From Defluviicoccus sp. bin129 (GTDB taxonomy: Bacteria > Pseudomonadota > Alphaproteobacteria > MPNO01), in NCBI GenBank assembly GCA_002239065.1, contig MPNO01000008.1:53633-117632 (forward strand): 64,000 nt of DNA, in the 5' to 3' direction. Below, one piece after another: positions 19,319-28,389 of this stretch. The number at the start of each line of letters is the position of its first letter. The first letter of the stretch is position 1. The translations under genes and the position numbers were made by a program. Below the pieces are notes generated by a model. That model was not told the origin of the DNA and ran no database searches. It was given only the letters and a program-made list of their open reading frames with translations.

Positions 19319-20032
19319 TCAGTCGGTCCCCGCGCCGACGCCGACGAACTCCGCGACGATCTCGGGATCGCGCAGGCTGTCGGGCGGCAGCGCACGTACG
19401 ATCTCGCCCTTCTGGATCAGCAGCACCCGGCTCGACAGCGCCGCGGTGAAGTCGAGATTCTGCTCCACCAGCACCATGGTCAGCCCGCGGGAGGCGCGCA
19501 GCGCGGCAAGGTTCTCGGCGATCTGCTCGACGATCGAGGGCTGGATGCCCTCGGTCGGCTCGTCGAGCAGGATCAGCCGGGGACGGGTGCAGAGGCAGCG
19601 CGCGATGGCGAGGATCTGCTGCTCGCCGCCGCTCAGCGCGCCGCCTTCCCGGTCGAGCAGGGGTTCGAGCCGGGGGAAGTCGGCCAGCACCTCGTCGACC
19701 GCGCTCTCGTCCGACCCGCCGCCGGCGAGCGCCGCCATGCGCAAATTCTCGCGCACGTTGAGCCGGGGAAAGATCTCGCGGCCCTGCGGGACATAGCCCA
19801 TGCCGCGCCGCGCCCGCCGGTCGGCCTTCTCGCGGGTCACGTCGGCGCCGTCGAAGACGATCGACCCGCCGGTCGCCGGGACCAGCCCGATCAGCGTCTT
19901 CATCAGCGTGGTCTTGCCCATGCCGTTATGGCCGAGAATGCCGACCACCTCGCCGGCGCCGATTTCGAGGTCGATGCCGTGGAGGATGGGGATCCGCCCA
20001 TAGGCCGCCCGCAGGCCGGAGACCTCAAGCAT
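19319..20032 (-). CDS. Branched-chain/urea-amide type ABC transporter ATP-binding protein, LivF/UrtE-like
   Basis: A 237-residue ABC ATPase with Walker A GHNGMGKTT (residues 34-42), the LSGGEQQ signature and the Walker B RLILLDEPTEGIQP. The GxxPATGGSI and GYVPQGREIFP segments put it in the LivF/UrtE group. It energises uptake together with the neighbouring LivG-like ATPase (8-bp overlap). As the last transporter gene of the run, it is followed after 10 bp by an amidase. Confidence 0.92.
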   Translation of the reverse strand: MLEVSGLRAAYGRIPILHGIDLEIGAGEVVGILGHNGMGKTTLMKTLIGLVPATGGSIVFDGADVTREKADRRARRGMGYVPQGREIFPRLNVRENLRMAALAGGGSDESAVDEVLADFPRLEPLLDREGGALSGGEQQILAIARCLCTRPRLILLDEPTEGIQPSIVEQIAENLAALRASRGLTMVLVEQNLDFTAALSSRVLLIQKGEIVRALPPDSLRDPEIVAEFVGVGAGTD

Positions 20033-20771
20033 CGCCCCCTCCCCGCGCGCCGCCGGCCTGCTTGCCGAGATAGACGTCGCGCACCCGCTGGTCGGCCAGG
20101 ATGTTGTCCATCGTGTCCTCGGCCAGGATCAGCCCCTGGTGGAACACGGTGACCCGGCTCGCGATCATCTGGATGAACTGCATGTCGTGCTCGACCACGA
20201 TCATCGAGCGGTCGCGGCCGATCTCGCGGATGATCTCGGCGGTGCGCGCGACCTCCTGCTTGGTCATCCCCGCGGTGGGCTCGTCGAGCAGCATCAGCCG
20301 GGGATCGCAGGCCAGCACGAGGCCGAGCTCCAGCCATTGCCGCTGGCCGTGCGGGAGCTGGCTGGCGATGCTGCCCGTCCGGTCGGCGAGGCCGACCAGC
20401 CGGACGATCTCGTCCACCGCAATCCTGGTCTCCGCCCGATTGCGCGTCCGCGCCGCCGCGAGGCGCAGGTTCTCGGCCACGCTCAGCCCGTCGAACAGGC
20501 TCGGCACCTGGGTCTTGATGGCGATGCCGCGCCGGGCGATCTGGTGCGGCTCCTCGCCGACGATGCTGGCGCCGTCGAGCAGGATCTCCCCTTCGGTCGG
20601 GCGGAGCTGGCCGGTCAGGCATTTGAAGAACGTGCTTTTTCCCGCGCCGTTGGGGCCGATCAGGCAGCGGAGCTCCCCGGCGCCGAGCGAGAAATCGGCG
20701 CCGGCGACCGCGGTCACGCCGCCGAACCGCATGGTCAGGCCGCGGGTCTCCAGAAGCGGCGCATCGCTCAT
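20025..20771 (-). CDS. Branched-chain/urea-amide type ABC transporter ATP-binding protein, LivG/UrtD-like
   Basis: A 248-residue ABC ATPase with Walker A GPNGAGKST, the family variant signature SQLPHGQRQWLELG instead of LSGGQ, and Walker B RLMLLDEPTAGM. The PHGQRQWLELG form is typical of UrtD and related short-chain amide/urea transporters rather than amino-acid LivG. The start is ATG at 20769-20771, overlapping the TGA of the preceding permease gene (ATGA). It partners the LivF-like ATPase. Confidence 0.92.
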   Translation of the reverse strand: MSDAPLLETRGLTMRFGGVTAVAGADFSLGAGELRCLIGPNGAGKSTFFKCLTGQLRPTEGEILLDGASIVGEEPHQIARRGIAIKTQVPSLFDGLSVAENLRLAAARTRNRAETRIAVDEIVRLVGLADRTGSIASQLPHGQRQWLELGLVLACDPRLMLLDEPTAGMTKQEVARTAEIIREIGRDRSMIVVEHDMQFIQMIASRVTVFHQGLILAEDTMDNILADQRVRDVYLGKQAGGARGGGDA

Positions 20772-21822
20772 GACCGGGCTTCGCCCCGGCGCCGGACGAG
20801 CGCGTCGGCGATGCGCCCGAACATCGGCACGAACCCGCTCGGCACCAGCAGCACGATGGCGACGAAGATCGCGCCGAGCACGATATTGACCTCGGCGATC
20901 TTGGATTCGCCGAGCCAGGTGGCGAGATACTGGATCAGCACGCAGCCGAGGATCGCGCCGGTCAGCGTGCCGAGCCCGCCGACCAGGATCCACATGATGA
21001 TCTGCGCGGTGAACACGAGCGAGAACACGGTCGGGCTGACATAGGCGCCCCAGGCGCAGAACAGCACCCCCGCGAGCCCGGCGATGCCGGCGCCGACGGC
21101 GAGCGCCAGCGCCCCCCGGGGCGGCGGGCGGGCGGCGCCCGGCTCGCGGCCCCCAGCGTCTTGTTGAGGCGGGCGTCGTAGCCCAGCAGCTCGGTGCGCG
21201 CCTCGTTCTCGCGGATCGAGATCAGCACGCGGCCGAAATTGGTCGCGAGCAATGCGCGCAGGCCGAAATAGACGATCACCAGCAGCACCGCCGCCGGCAT
21301 GTAGAGCGCCTCGTACTCGACCGGCCTGGACGGGTCGCCGGGAACGTTGACCGGCGGCACCGAGGGCATGCCGTTATAGCCGCCGAGCCGGGCCGCCCCG
21401 ATCCGGTACTCGTCCCCCGCCGACGCCCCGATCAGGTAGTAGAAGACCAGCGACACGGCGAGCGTGATGACCGCGAGATAGACGTCGCTCACCCGGCCGT
21501 AAAACATGAAATAGCCGAGCACCAGAGCGAGGATCACCGGCAGCAGGATTCCGAGCAGGATGGGCAGCGTGCTGTCGCCCATGTTGATGACGGCGACCGC
21601 GTAGGTGTAGGCGCCGAGCCCGAAGAATGCCGACTGGCCGAAGCACAATATGCCGCCGAACCCCCAGACGAAGGCGAGGCTGAGCGACAGGATCGCCATC
21701 GAGATGAACAGCGTGAAGTCGATCAGCGCGAAGGGCTCGACCAAAGCGGGGACGCCGAAGACCAGCACGAGCGAGAGCCCCGCCATGGTCCACAGCCCGG
21801 CCGCGCTGCGGCTCATCCTCAC
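20768..21822 (-). pseudogene. ABC transporter permease, LivM/UrtC-like, frameshifted
   Basis: Two adjacent frames together give one LivM/UrtC permease. The first, from 21822 down to about 21130, encodes the first two-thirds (MRMSRSAAGLW to ARLNKTLGAASRAP). The second, from about 21115 to the TGA at 20768, encodes GAGIAGLAGVLFCAWGAYVS to the end. The change of frame falls in a C/G-rich tract at 21112-21165, and corresponds to one missing base (or two extra). It may be a genuine mutation that inactivates the transporter or a sequencing/assembly error in the homopolymers. It overlaps livH-like and livG-like genes by 4 bp on either side, as an intact operon would. Confidence 0.75.
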
Positions 21823-22685
21823 AGGCCGCGCCTGAAATAACGCCCGGTGATGCCGAGCGGCAGCAGGCGCAGGAGCACGATGGCGACGACGAGCAGCGCG
21901 ACCTCGCCGACCACCGGGCGGCTGAGGAAGGTGACCGCCTGGCTCACCGCGCCGAACAGCGAGGCGGCGGCCCCGGTGCCGGCGAGCGCCACCGCGCCGC
22001 CGCCGATCACGGTGATGAAGGCCTTGACCACGTAGGTGACGCCGATTTCGGGCAGCACGCCGGCGATCGGGGCGAGGATGGCGCCGGCGAGCCCGCTCAG
22101 CCCGGCGCCGATCCCGAAGGTGGTGGCATAGACCCGGTCGACGTTGACCCCGATGCCCGACGCCATCCGGGCGTTCTGCATCGTGCCGCGCGCGATCAGC
22201 CCCCAGCGCGTGTACTTGAACCCGGCATAGAGGGCGGCCATCAGCGCCAGCGTCACCAGGATGACGAAGAAGGTGTAGCCGCCTTCCTGGTAGGCGCCGA
22301 TGCGGATCGTCCCGAAGGGCGGCGTCACGCCCTTCTGGTGGTAACCCAGCACGGTCGCGGCCAGCCCGATCAGGAACAGGCTGAGCCCCCAGGTCGCGAG
22401 CACGGTCTCGATCACCCGGCCGTAGAGATGGCGGATGATCAGCCGTTCGACCGCCACCCCGATGACGGTGACCGCGAGCGGAGCCACGACCAGCATCGCG
22501 ATCCAGAAATTGACGCCCGCGTTGTAGCTCAGGATGAAGGCGTAGCCGCCCATCATCAGGAACTCGCCATGGGCGAAATTGATCACGCCCATCATGCCGA
22601 AAATGATCGCCAGCCCGATGCTGATCAGCGCCAGGCTGGCGACCGCGTAGAGAATCTGGATGACGACGACGACCGCAAGGTCCAT
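21819..22685 (-). CDS. ABC transporter permease, LivH/UrtB-like
   Basis: A 288-residue membrane protein of the LivH/UrtB permease family with about eight hydrophobic segments. The diagnostic blocks are FGMMGVINFAHGEFLMMG near residue 30 and GIGAGLSGLAGAILAP near residue 195. It forms the channel together with the LivM-like subunit, whose gene overlaps by 4 bp and is frameshifted. It lies 39 bp after the binding-protein gene. Confidence 0.92.
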   Translation of the reverse strand: MDLAVVVVIQILYAVASLALISIGLAIIFGMMGVINFAHGEFLMMGGYAFILSYNAGVNFWIAMLVVAPLAVTVIGVAVERLIIRHLYGRVIETVLATWGLSLFLIGLAATVLGYHQKGVTPPFGTIRIGAYQEGGYTFFVILVTLALMAALYAGFKYTRWGLIARGTMQNARMASGIGVNVDRVYATTFGIGAGLSGLAGAILAPIAGVLPEIGVTYVVKAFITVIGGGAVALAGTGAAASLFGAVSQAVTFLSRPVVGEVALLVVAIVLLRLLPLGITGRYFRRGL

Positions 22686-22724
22686 GAGCGGCCCGTTACG
22701 GCTGCAATCCCGCCCCCTTCCGGA

Positions 22725-23963
22725 TCAGATCTTGGGCTCGTACATGATGTTGGTGTCGGGCCTGGCGATCAGGTCGCACTGGTTGCCGGTATTGGTCGGC
22801 GGCACCTGGGCGACCTTCTTCTGGATCTCGAACTTCCCGCCCTTGGCCTGGCCGATATACATGTCCATCGTGCAGTGATGGGTCTTGGCGTCCATGGTGA
22901 GCGGACCGCCCGGCCCGTCGATGGTGAGACCGCCTTCCAGCACCTCGATCACCTTCTCGCGCTCGGTCGTGCCGGCCTCGTTGACCGCCTTGGCCCAGAA
23001 GATCCAGCCATACCAGTCCTTCGGCGGCACGTCGGTGAGATAGCCGTAATCGGTGCCGTTGCGCTTGCGGAACTCGGCCAGCCACTTCTTGTTGAACGGG
23101 ATGTCGAGATCCTCGTAGTAGGAGTAGCAGGTCATGATGCCGTCGGCGATCTCGGGCGGCATGCGCACCACCTCGCCGGCGGCGCCGAAGGTGGTCGACA
23201 CCATCGGGATCTCCTTGTTCATGCCGGCCGACGCCCACTGGCCGTAGAACGAGGCATGCGCCGGGCCGACGAAGACGTTCATCACGAAGTCGGGCTTGGC
23301 CGCCTGGATCTTGCTGATGGTCGGGCCGAACTGGTTGACGGTCAGCGGGAAGAACTCCTCGCCCACCACCTTGCCGCCGGCGTCCTTGACCGCCTTCTGG
23401 ATCCACTTGGCGGTGATCTGGCCGTAATTGTAGTCCGCGGCCATGATGTAGACCGACTTCCCCCAGCGCTTCATCGCCTCGCCCGAGAGCAGGTCGACAT
23501 AGCCGCCCGGCGTGGCGCCGGTGGCGAAGAAGTTGCGGTCGCACACCCCGCCTTCGTAGTTAGTGTTGTAGAAGTAGAGCGTCTTGAGCTTGTGCAGGAT
23601 CGGCCGGATGACCTCGCGCGAGGAGCTGGTCAGCCCGCCCTGGACCACCGCCACCTTGTCGCGCAGCACCATCTGCCGGGCGTACTGGTTGTAGGCCTGC
23701 ATCTGCGACTGTGAGTCGTAGGTCTTGACCTCGAGCTTCTTGCCGAGCACCCCGCCGGCGGCGTTGATCTCGTCGATCGCCATCTCGGCGCAGGCCCACT
23801 GGTTCTTGCCGAAGAGCTGCAGATCGCCGGAAAGATCGTAGATCGCGCCGCCCTTGATGGTGTCGGCGGCGGACGCGCCTTTCGGCCAGAAATACGGCCC
23901 GGCGGCGAGCGCCGCCGCACCCGCGGCGGATGTCTTGATGAACGAACGGCGTTTGACGGTCAT
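22725..23963 (-). CDS. Urea/short-chain amide-type ABC transporter substrate-binding protein
   Basis: A 412-residue exported binding protein of the UrtA/FmdD/AmiC group (GGAIYDLSGDLQLFGKNQW, AIDEINAAGGVLGKKLEV, GVCDRNFFATGATP). The N-terminus carries a twin-arginine signal, RRSFIK followed by AAGAAALAAG, with cleavage near ASA. The start ATG at 23961-23963 has a strong GGAGGGAGGA upstream. It heads the operon with the LivH/M/G/F-like genes and an amidase, so a small amide, urea or related N-compound is the likely ligand. Its start faces the asparaginase-like gene across a 168-bp gap. Confidence 0.9.
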   Translation of the reverse strand: MTVKRRSFIKTSAAGAAALAAGPYFWPKGASAADTIKGGAIYDLSGDLQLFGKNQWACAEMAIDEINAAGGVLGKKLEVKTYDSQSQMQAYNQYARQMVLRDKVAVVQGGLTSSSREVIRPILHKLKTLYFYNTNYEGGVCDRNFFATGATPGGYVDLLSGEAMKRWGKSVYIMAADYNYGQITAKWIQKAVKDAGGKVVGEEFFPLTVNQFGPTISKIQAAKPDFVMNVFVGPAHASFYGQWASAGMNKEIPMVSTTFGAAGEVVRMPPEIADGIMTCYSYYEDLDIPFNKKWLAEFRKRNGTDYGYLTDVPPKDWYGWIFWAKAVNEAGTTEREKVIEVLEGGLTIDGPGGPLTMDAKTHHCTMDMYIGQAKGGKFEIQKKVAQVPPTNTGNQCDLIARPDTNIMYEPKI

Positions 23964-24131
23964 GGTCCTCCCTCCGGTTCGCCCGCATTTCTCAGGCGGG
24001 TCGCACGGCGCCCCGATTGGCGTGGCGAGACGGTAGCAACCCGGTTTCCGGGCGACAAGGCCGCTCGACGCCCGGTTGCCTGCACGCGCGGGCGCAAAAT
24101 AGACTCCCGGCAAAGGACAGGGAGGAAGACC

Positions 24132-25832
24132 ATGGCCGAGAAGCTGCGCATCGCGCATCTGGCGGGGCCGACGGCGACGATCCAGAACACCCCGCCGCTG
24201 GTGACTTCGAACAAGGCGAGGCGGAGGCACGGCCTGCCGCTCCTGGCCGGGGTGGACGGCACGCCGCTGCCATACGACGCGCTGCGCGGCCAGCGCCTGG
24301 CCGCGCCGGCCAAAGTTTACGTCGAGCAGTTTTCCGCTCACCCGCTGGAGTCGGATGCGGCGGCGCTCTACGCCCCGGCGGACGGCTATATCGGCGCCGA
24401 CGGCGTGTTCAGCGCCGAACGGCGGTCGCCCGGCGACAAGCCGGTCTACGAGATCGAGATGCTGCCCGAGGACGGGCTCTATCCGCTGCCCTATATGGCG
24501 CGCCAGGCGGACGGCGCGGCCTGGGAGGAGGAATGCGCGACACCCGGCGCGCCCGACGAAGCGGCGCGCCAGGGGTTCTATCCCGACGGCTCGCGCAGCT
24601 TCGAGGAGATCGACCGCCTGATGGTCGACGACGCCGGGATCGCGAGTTCGATCTCGGCGCTGGCCGATGTCGATTTCTATCGCGGCGTTCCGCCCGGCGG
24701 CTACCGCGGCGGCCTCGCCGAGGCCGAACGGCCGGATATCGGCGACGGCGACATCCCGGCGGAGCGCCGGGGCGCGGACTTCTTTCCCTACAAGCCCTAC
24801 CACCTGACCGCGCCGCCGCCCCGCCCGACGCTCGCCAAGGCGACCAACGACATGCAGGCGCTGGTGTCCGACGACGCCTATGACGGGGTGATCTGGACCC
24901 AGGGCAGCCCCGATGTGGAGGACAGCGCCTACTGGTTCAACCTGCTGATCGACACGGAAAAGCCGATCTGCGGCGTCGCCGCCCAGCGCCCGCAGGGTCA
25001 GATCAGCAATGACGGTCCGGCCAATATCGTCGATTGCGTGCGCTATATCGCGTCCCGCGTCTGGGCCGACGGGGACGGGCGCGACCGCTGCGGCGCGGTG
25101 GTGATCCAGGAACAGCAGGTCTTCGCCGCCCGCGAGGTCGCCAAGGTCGACGCCCGGCCGGGCGGCTATGTCGCGACCGGCGGGCATGGCGGGATCATCG
25201 GCCAGGTCCACTACACCGGCCGCTTCATGCTGACCTACCTGCCGGTCTACCGGCACACCTTCGGCTCGGAGGTGAATCTGAGCCGCCTGCCTTGCTCGAC
25301 GACCGCGGTCAGGGCGGGCGCGGACGGGCGGATCGAGCGCGTCGAAATCGCGGTCAAGAACGCGGACGGCGACCTGCTGGCCGACGCCATCCCGGTGGTC
25401 TCGATCGAGAAGAACGGCTGCTATGCCGGGCTCGAGATCGGCGACGACCCGGCGCTGGAACGCGACCTCGCCGCGTCGGTGGAACACAAGCTCTCGCTCG
25501 GCCGGCTCGCCGGCTTCGTGGTCGAGGGGCTCGTGCCCTACGGTCTCAACACCTCCGCCGCGCGGCACTCGGTGCTGCTCAGGGCGACCGCCTGCGGCAT
25601 CCCCGTGGTCCGGGTCGGGCGCGGCCACACCCAGGGCTTCGCGGATTACAGCGACTACCAGGTCTCGGGCGCCAATTTGACGGCGACCAAGGCGCGGCTC
25701 CTGTTGATGGCCTGCCTGCTGCGCTTCGGCGCGCTGCCGCCGGCCGCCGACCCGGACAACCCGAGCGACGCCGAGCTCGCCGCGATCAGGGAGGCGCTGG
25801 CGCGCTACCAGGCGGTGTTCGACACGCATTGA
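24132..25832 (+). CDS. Asparaginase/glutaminase-domain protein with altered catalytic motifs and long N-terminal part
   Basis: A 566-residue protein. From about residue 255 it has asparaginase-fold landmarks: DGVIWTQGSPDVEDSAYWF (usually HGTDTMEETA), AAQRPQGQISNDGPANIVDC (usually GAMRxxxxxSxDGPxNL), and a late SAARHSVLLRATACGIPVVRVGR. The N-terminal GPTATIQNTPP may correspond to the usual TGGTIA. The Thr-Asp of GTDT is replaced by Ser-Pro-Asp, and about 200 extra residues occur before the core. It may therefore act on a different amide or not at all. AGGGAGGAAGACC precedes the ATG. Confidence 0.72.
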   Translation: MAEKLRIAHLAGPTATIQNTPPLVTSNKARRRHGLPLLAGVDGTPLPYDALRGQRLAAPAKVYVEQFSAHPLESDAAALYAPADGYIGADGVFSAERRSPGDKPVYEIEMLPEDGLYPLPYMARQADGAAWEEECATPGAPDEAARQGFYPDGSRSFEEIDRLMVDDAGIASSISALADVDFYRGVPPGGYRGGLAEAERPDIGDGDIPAERRGADFFPYKPYHLTAPPPRPTLAKATNDMQALVSDDAYDGVIWTQGSPDVEDSAYWFNLLIDTEKPICGVAAQRPQGQISNDGPANIVDCVRYIASRVWADGDGRDRCGAVVIQEQQVFAAREVAKVDARPGGYVATGGHGGIIGQVHYTGRFMLTYLPVYRHTFGSEVNLSRLPCSTTAVRAGADGRIERVEIAVKNADGDLLADAIPVVSIEKNGCYAGLEIGDDPALERDLAASVEHKLSLGRLAGFVVEGLVPYGLNTSAARHSVLLRATACGIPVVRVGRGHTQGFADYSDYQVSGANLTATKARLLLMACLLRFGALPPAADPDNPSDAELAAIREALARYQAVFDTH

Positions 25833-25905
25833 CCCGCCCCCCGATCCCGGCTGTCTGATATAAGGCGGTCGGCGGACTCACCGCGACACGAGACGAGGAA
25901 CGGCC

Positions 25906-26307
25906 ATGAATCTCCTGCACACCATGCTCCGCGTCGGCGACCTGCAGCGCTCGATCGATTTCTACACCCGGATTCTGGGCATGGATCTCTTGCGCACGGC
26001 GGAGCGGCCGGCGCAGAAATACACCAATGTCTTCGTCGGCTTCGGCGGCGGCAACAAGAACGGCGAGGCCGAGCTGGAGCTGACCTACAATCACGGGGTC
26101 TCGGATTACGATCTCGGGACCGCCTACGGCCATATCGCGCTCGGCGTCGACGATGTCGCCGAGACCTGCGAGCGGATCCGGGCCGCCGGCGGCAAGGTCA
26201 CCCGCGAGCCGGGGCCGGTGAAGGGCGGGTCCACCGTGATCGCGTTCGTCGAGGATCCGGACGGGTACAAGGTCGAGCTGGTCGAGACCGCTTCCCGCGA
26301 GATCTGA
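25906..26307 (+). CDS. gloA: Lactoylglutathione lyase (glyoxalase I)
   Basis: A 133-residue glyoxalase I, isomerising the hemithioacetal of methylglyoxal and glutathione to S-lactoylglutathione. The N-terminus [21 protein letters not shown] carries metal ligand His5, and the second half has HIALGVDD and [11 protein letters not shown]. Length is typical of the bacterial single-domain enzyme. ACGAGGAACGGCC precedes the ATG. It is the second gene in a rightward run with RidA-like, SDR and hydrolase genes, suggesting carbonyl detoxification. Confidence 0.93.
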   Translation: MNLLHTMLRVGDLQRSIDFYTRILGMDLLRTAERPAQKYTNVFVGFGGGNKNGEAELELTYNHGVSDYDLGTAYGHIALGVDDVAETCERIRAAGGKVTREPGPVKGGSTVIAFVEDPDGYKVELVETASREI

Positions 26308-26353
26308 CCGCGCATCGGTCGGGCCGGTCCATAACGAGCCAGGGAGATCGCTC

Positions 26354-26746
26354 ATGGCGAAACGCGTGCTCAAACCCGCCACCGTCCAGGCCAAGGGCAG
26401 CTACAGCCCGGGCTGGGAGGTGTCCGGCGGCCGGGCGGTGTTCGTCGCCGGCCAGATCCCGTGGGATGCGGACGGCAATACCGTGTGCAAGGGGGACGTC
26501 GCCGGCCAGACCCGCCAGGTCTTCGCCAATATCGGGGCGGTGCTCGCCGAAGCCGGCGGGTCGCTCGACGACGTCGTCAAAATCACCGTCTTTGCCGCCG
26601 ACATCCGCTATCGCGACGAGATCAACCGGATCCGCACCGAGACCTTCAAGGAGCCCTACCCGGCGAGCACGCAGGTCGCGGTGGCCTCGCTGGTCGATCC
26701 CGAATGGCTGGTCGAGATCGAGGCGGTGGCGTTCATCGCCGACTGA
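26354..26746 (+). CDS. RidA/Rid-family protein lacking the active-site arginine
   Basis: A 130-residue YjgF/UK114-fold protein (SGGRAVFVAGQIPWDADG, FANIGAVLAEAGGSLDDVVK, VEIEAVAFI). At the place where deaminating RidA proteins have PAR(S/T)xVxV this one has PASTQVAVASL, so the arginine that binds the imine carboxylate is Ser. Rid subfamilies without this residue are known and are not enamine deaminases in tests of family members, so another function is likely. It follows gloA by 46 bp and is convergent with an SDR gene (4 bp apart). Confidence 0.85.
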   Translation: MAKRVLKPATVQAKGSYSPGWEVSGGRAVFVAGQIPWDADGNTVCKGDVAGQTRQVFANIGAVLAEAGGSLDDVVKITVFAADIRYRDEINRIRTETFKEPYPASTQVAVASLVDPEWLVEIEAVAFIAD

Positions 26747-26750
26747 ACCC

Positions 26751-27506
26751 TCAGGCGATGGACACGTTCCACGCGCCGCAGACATGGATGGTCTGGCCGG
26801 CGACGTAGCGCCCGTCCGGCCCGCAGAGATGCCGCACCATCGCGGCGATCTCCCGCACGGTGCCCATCCGCCCCATCGGGATCGGGTTATCCCGGAAATG
26901 CGCCGGCACGTGGCCGGTAGCCTCGTAGTTGTCGATGCTGCCGGGCGAGACGCAGTTGACGTTGATGTTGTGCGGCGCGAGCTCGACGGCGAGTGCCGCG
27001 GACATCCCGGCGAGCCCAGCCTTGGCGGCGGCGACGGCGGCGCGGTTCTTCACCCCGCGATGGCCCGACACCCCGCCGATATTGACGATCGACCCGCCGC
27101 CGGCGGCGATCAGGTGGGGGACCGCGCTGCGGATGCAGAGGAAGGCCGAATCGACGGTGTTGGCCTGGACGTCGCGCCACTCCTCGTAAGCCGTCTCGGC
27201 GACCGGCTTGGCGATCCGGTGGGAGACGTTGTTGACCAGGATGTCGAGCCGGCCGAAGGCGGCGACGGTCTCCTCGACCAGCCCCCGCGCCTGGTCGGGG
27301 TCGCTGACATCGGCGAGGTGGACGAGCGCCCTGCCGCCCGCGGCCTCGATCCCGCCCGCGATATCCCGGGCCGCGTCGGCCGAACGCCTGCCGTTCACCG
27401 TCACCGACGCCCCGGCTTCGGCAAAGGCGAGCGCGATCGCCCGGCCGATGCCGCGCACGCTGCCGGTGACGATGGCGACTTTCGATTCGAGCTCGCGCCG
27501 GCTCAT
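26751..27506 (-). CDS. SDR family oxidoreductase with catalytic Tyr replaced by Val
   Basis: A 251-residue short-chain dehydrogenase/reductase. The coenzyme motif TGSVRGIG (residues 14-21) and NNVSHRI are normal. The active-site region reads NRAAVAAAKAGL, so the YxxxK tyrosine is Val158 while Lys162 is kept. Classical SDR redox activity therefore looks impaired unless another residue substitutes. The gene is the only leftward one between 24.1 and 31.4 kb, and starts divergently from the alpha/beta hydrolase gene 77 bp away. Confidence 0.85.
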   Translation of the reverse strand: MSRRELESKVAIVTGSVRGIGRAIALAFAEAGASVTVNGRRSADAARDIAGGIEAAGGRALVHLADVSDPDQARGLVEETVAAFGRLDILVNNVSHRIAKPVAETAYEEWRDVQANTVDSAFLCIRSAVPHLIAAGGGSIVNIGGVSGHRGVKNRAAVAAAKAGLAGMSAALAVELAPHNINVNCVSPGSIDNYEATGHVPAHFRDNPIPMGRMGTVREIAAMVRHLCGPDGRYVAGQTIHVCGAWNVSIA

Positions 27507-27583
27507 GCCCCTCCCCCCGTCGACAAATTCGCAACGACCCAGAATACCGCGCTAACATTGCCCCGGACAAAGCGGGAGGGACC

Positions 27584-28384
27584 ATGCCAGTCGCACGGGT
27601 CGGCGACATCGGCCTCAACTACCGGATCGACGGGCCGGAGACCGCGCCCTGGATCACCTTCACCACCGGGATGACCAACGACCTCACGATGTGGGATGCG
27701 CATGTCGCGGCGCTGGGCGCGACGCACCGGCTGCTGCGCTTCGACACGCGCGGCCACGGCGACAGCGAGGCGACGCCTCCGCCCTACACGCTGGACATGC
27801 TGATCGGCGACATCGTCGGGCTGTGGGATGCGCTCGGCATCGAACGCTCCACCCTGGTCGGGCTCGGGCTCGGCGGGGTGGTCGCGATCGGCCTCGCGAT
27901 CGCGCATGGCGACCGGCTCGACGCGCTGGTCCCGGTCGCCTGCCGCTCCGAGCCGGTGCCGCAATACCGCGCGATCTGGCCGCCGATGATGGAACGCGCC
28001 CGGGAGGGCGGGATCGGCGCCATAGCGGAGACCACGGCGGAGCGCTGGTTCCCCGAGGCGTTCCGCGCGGCGAACCCCGAGGTCATGCAGAAGATCCGCC
28101 GGATGATCCTGAAGACGTCGGTCGACGGCTATCTCGGCTGCATAGCGGCGCTGCTGACGATGGACTATACGGCGGGGCTTCCGGCGATCGGCGTGCCGGC
28201 CCTGCTGGTCTCGGGCGCCGAGGACAGGGTCGGCGCGCCGCCGGAGGCGATGCAGGCGATGGCCGACGCGATGCCGGACGCCAGGCATGTCTCGCTGCCC
28301 GGCGCCGGCCATATCTGTACCGTCGCCAACCCCGGCGCCTTCGACGACGCCATGACCGCGTTTCTCAGCGAAATACAAGGATAG
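27584..28384 (+). CDS. Alpha/beta hydrolase fold protein with nucleophile Ser replaced by Gly
   Basis: A 266-residue alpha/beta hydrolase resembling 3-oxoadipate enol-lactonases (DTRGHGDSEATPPPYTL, GAGHICTVANPGAF with His, and SGAEDRVGAPPEAM with Asp). The nucleophile elbow, normally GxSxGG, reads GLGLGG at residues 93-98, so the serine position is Gly95. The codons GGG CTC GGG CTC GGC GGG give no sign of a frameshift. It may be a non-hydrolytic fold member. CGGGAGGG precedes the ATG. A Rid-family gene follows after 5 bp, so the two are coupled. Confidence 0.85.
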   Translation: MPVARVGDIGLNYRIDGPETAPWITFTTGMTNDLTMWDAHVAALGATHRLLRFDTRGHGDSEATPPPYTLDMLIGDIVGLWDALGIERSTLVGLGLGGVVAIGLAIAHGDRLDALVPVACRSEPVPQYRAIWPPMMERAREGGIGAIAETTAERWFPEAFRAANPEVMQKIRRMILKTSVDGYLGCIAALLTMDYTAGLPAIGVPALLVSGAEDRVGAPPEAMQAMADAMPDARHVSLPGAGHICTVANPGAFDDAMTAFLSEIQG

Positions 28385-28389
28385 CCCGC

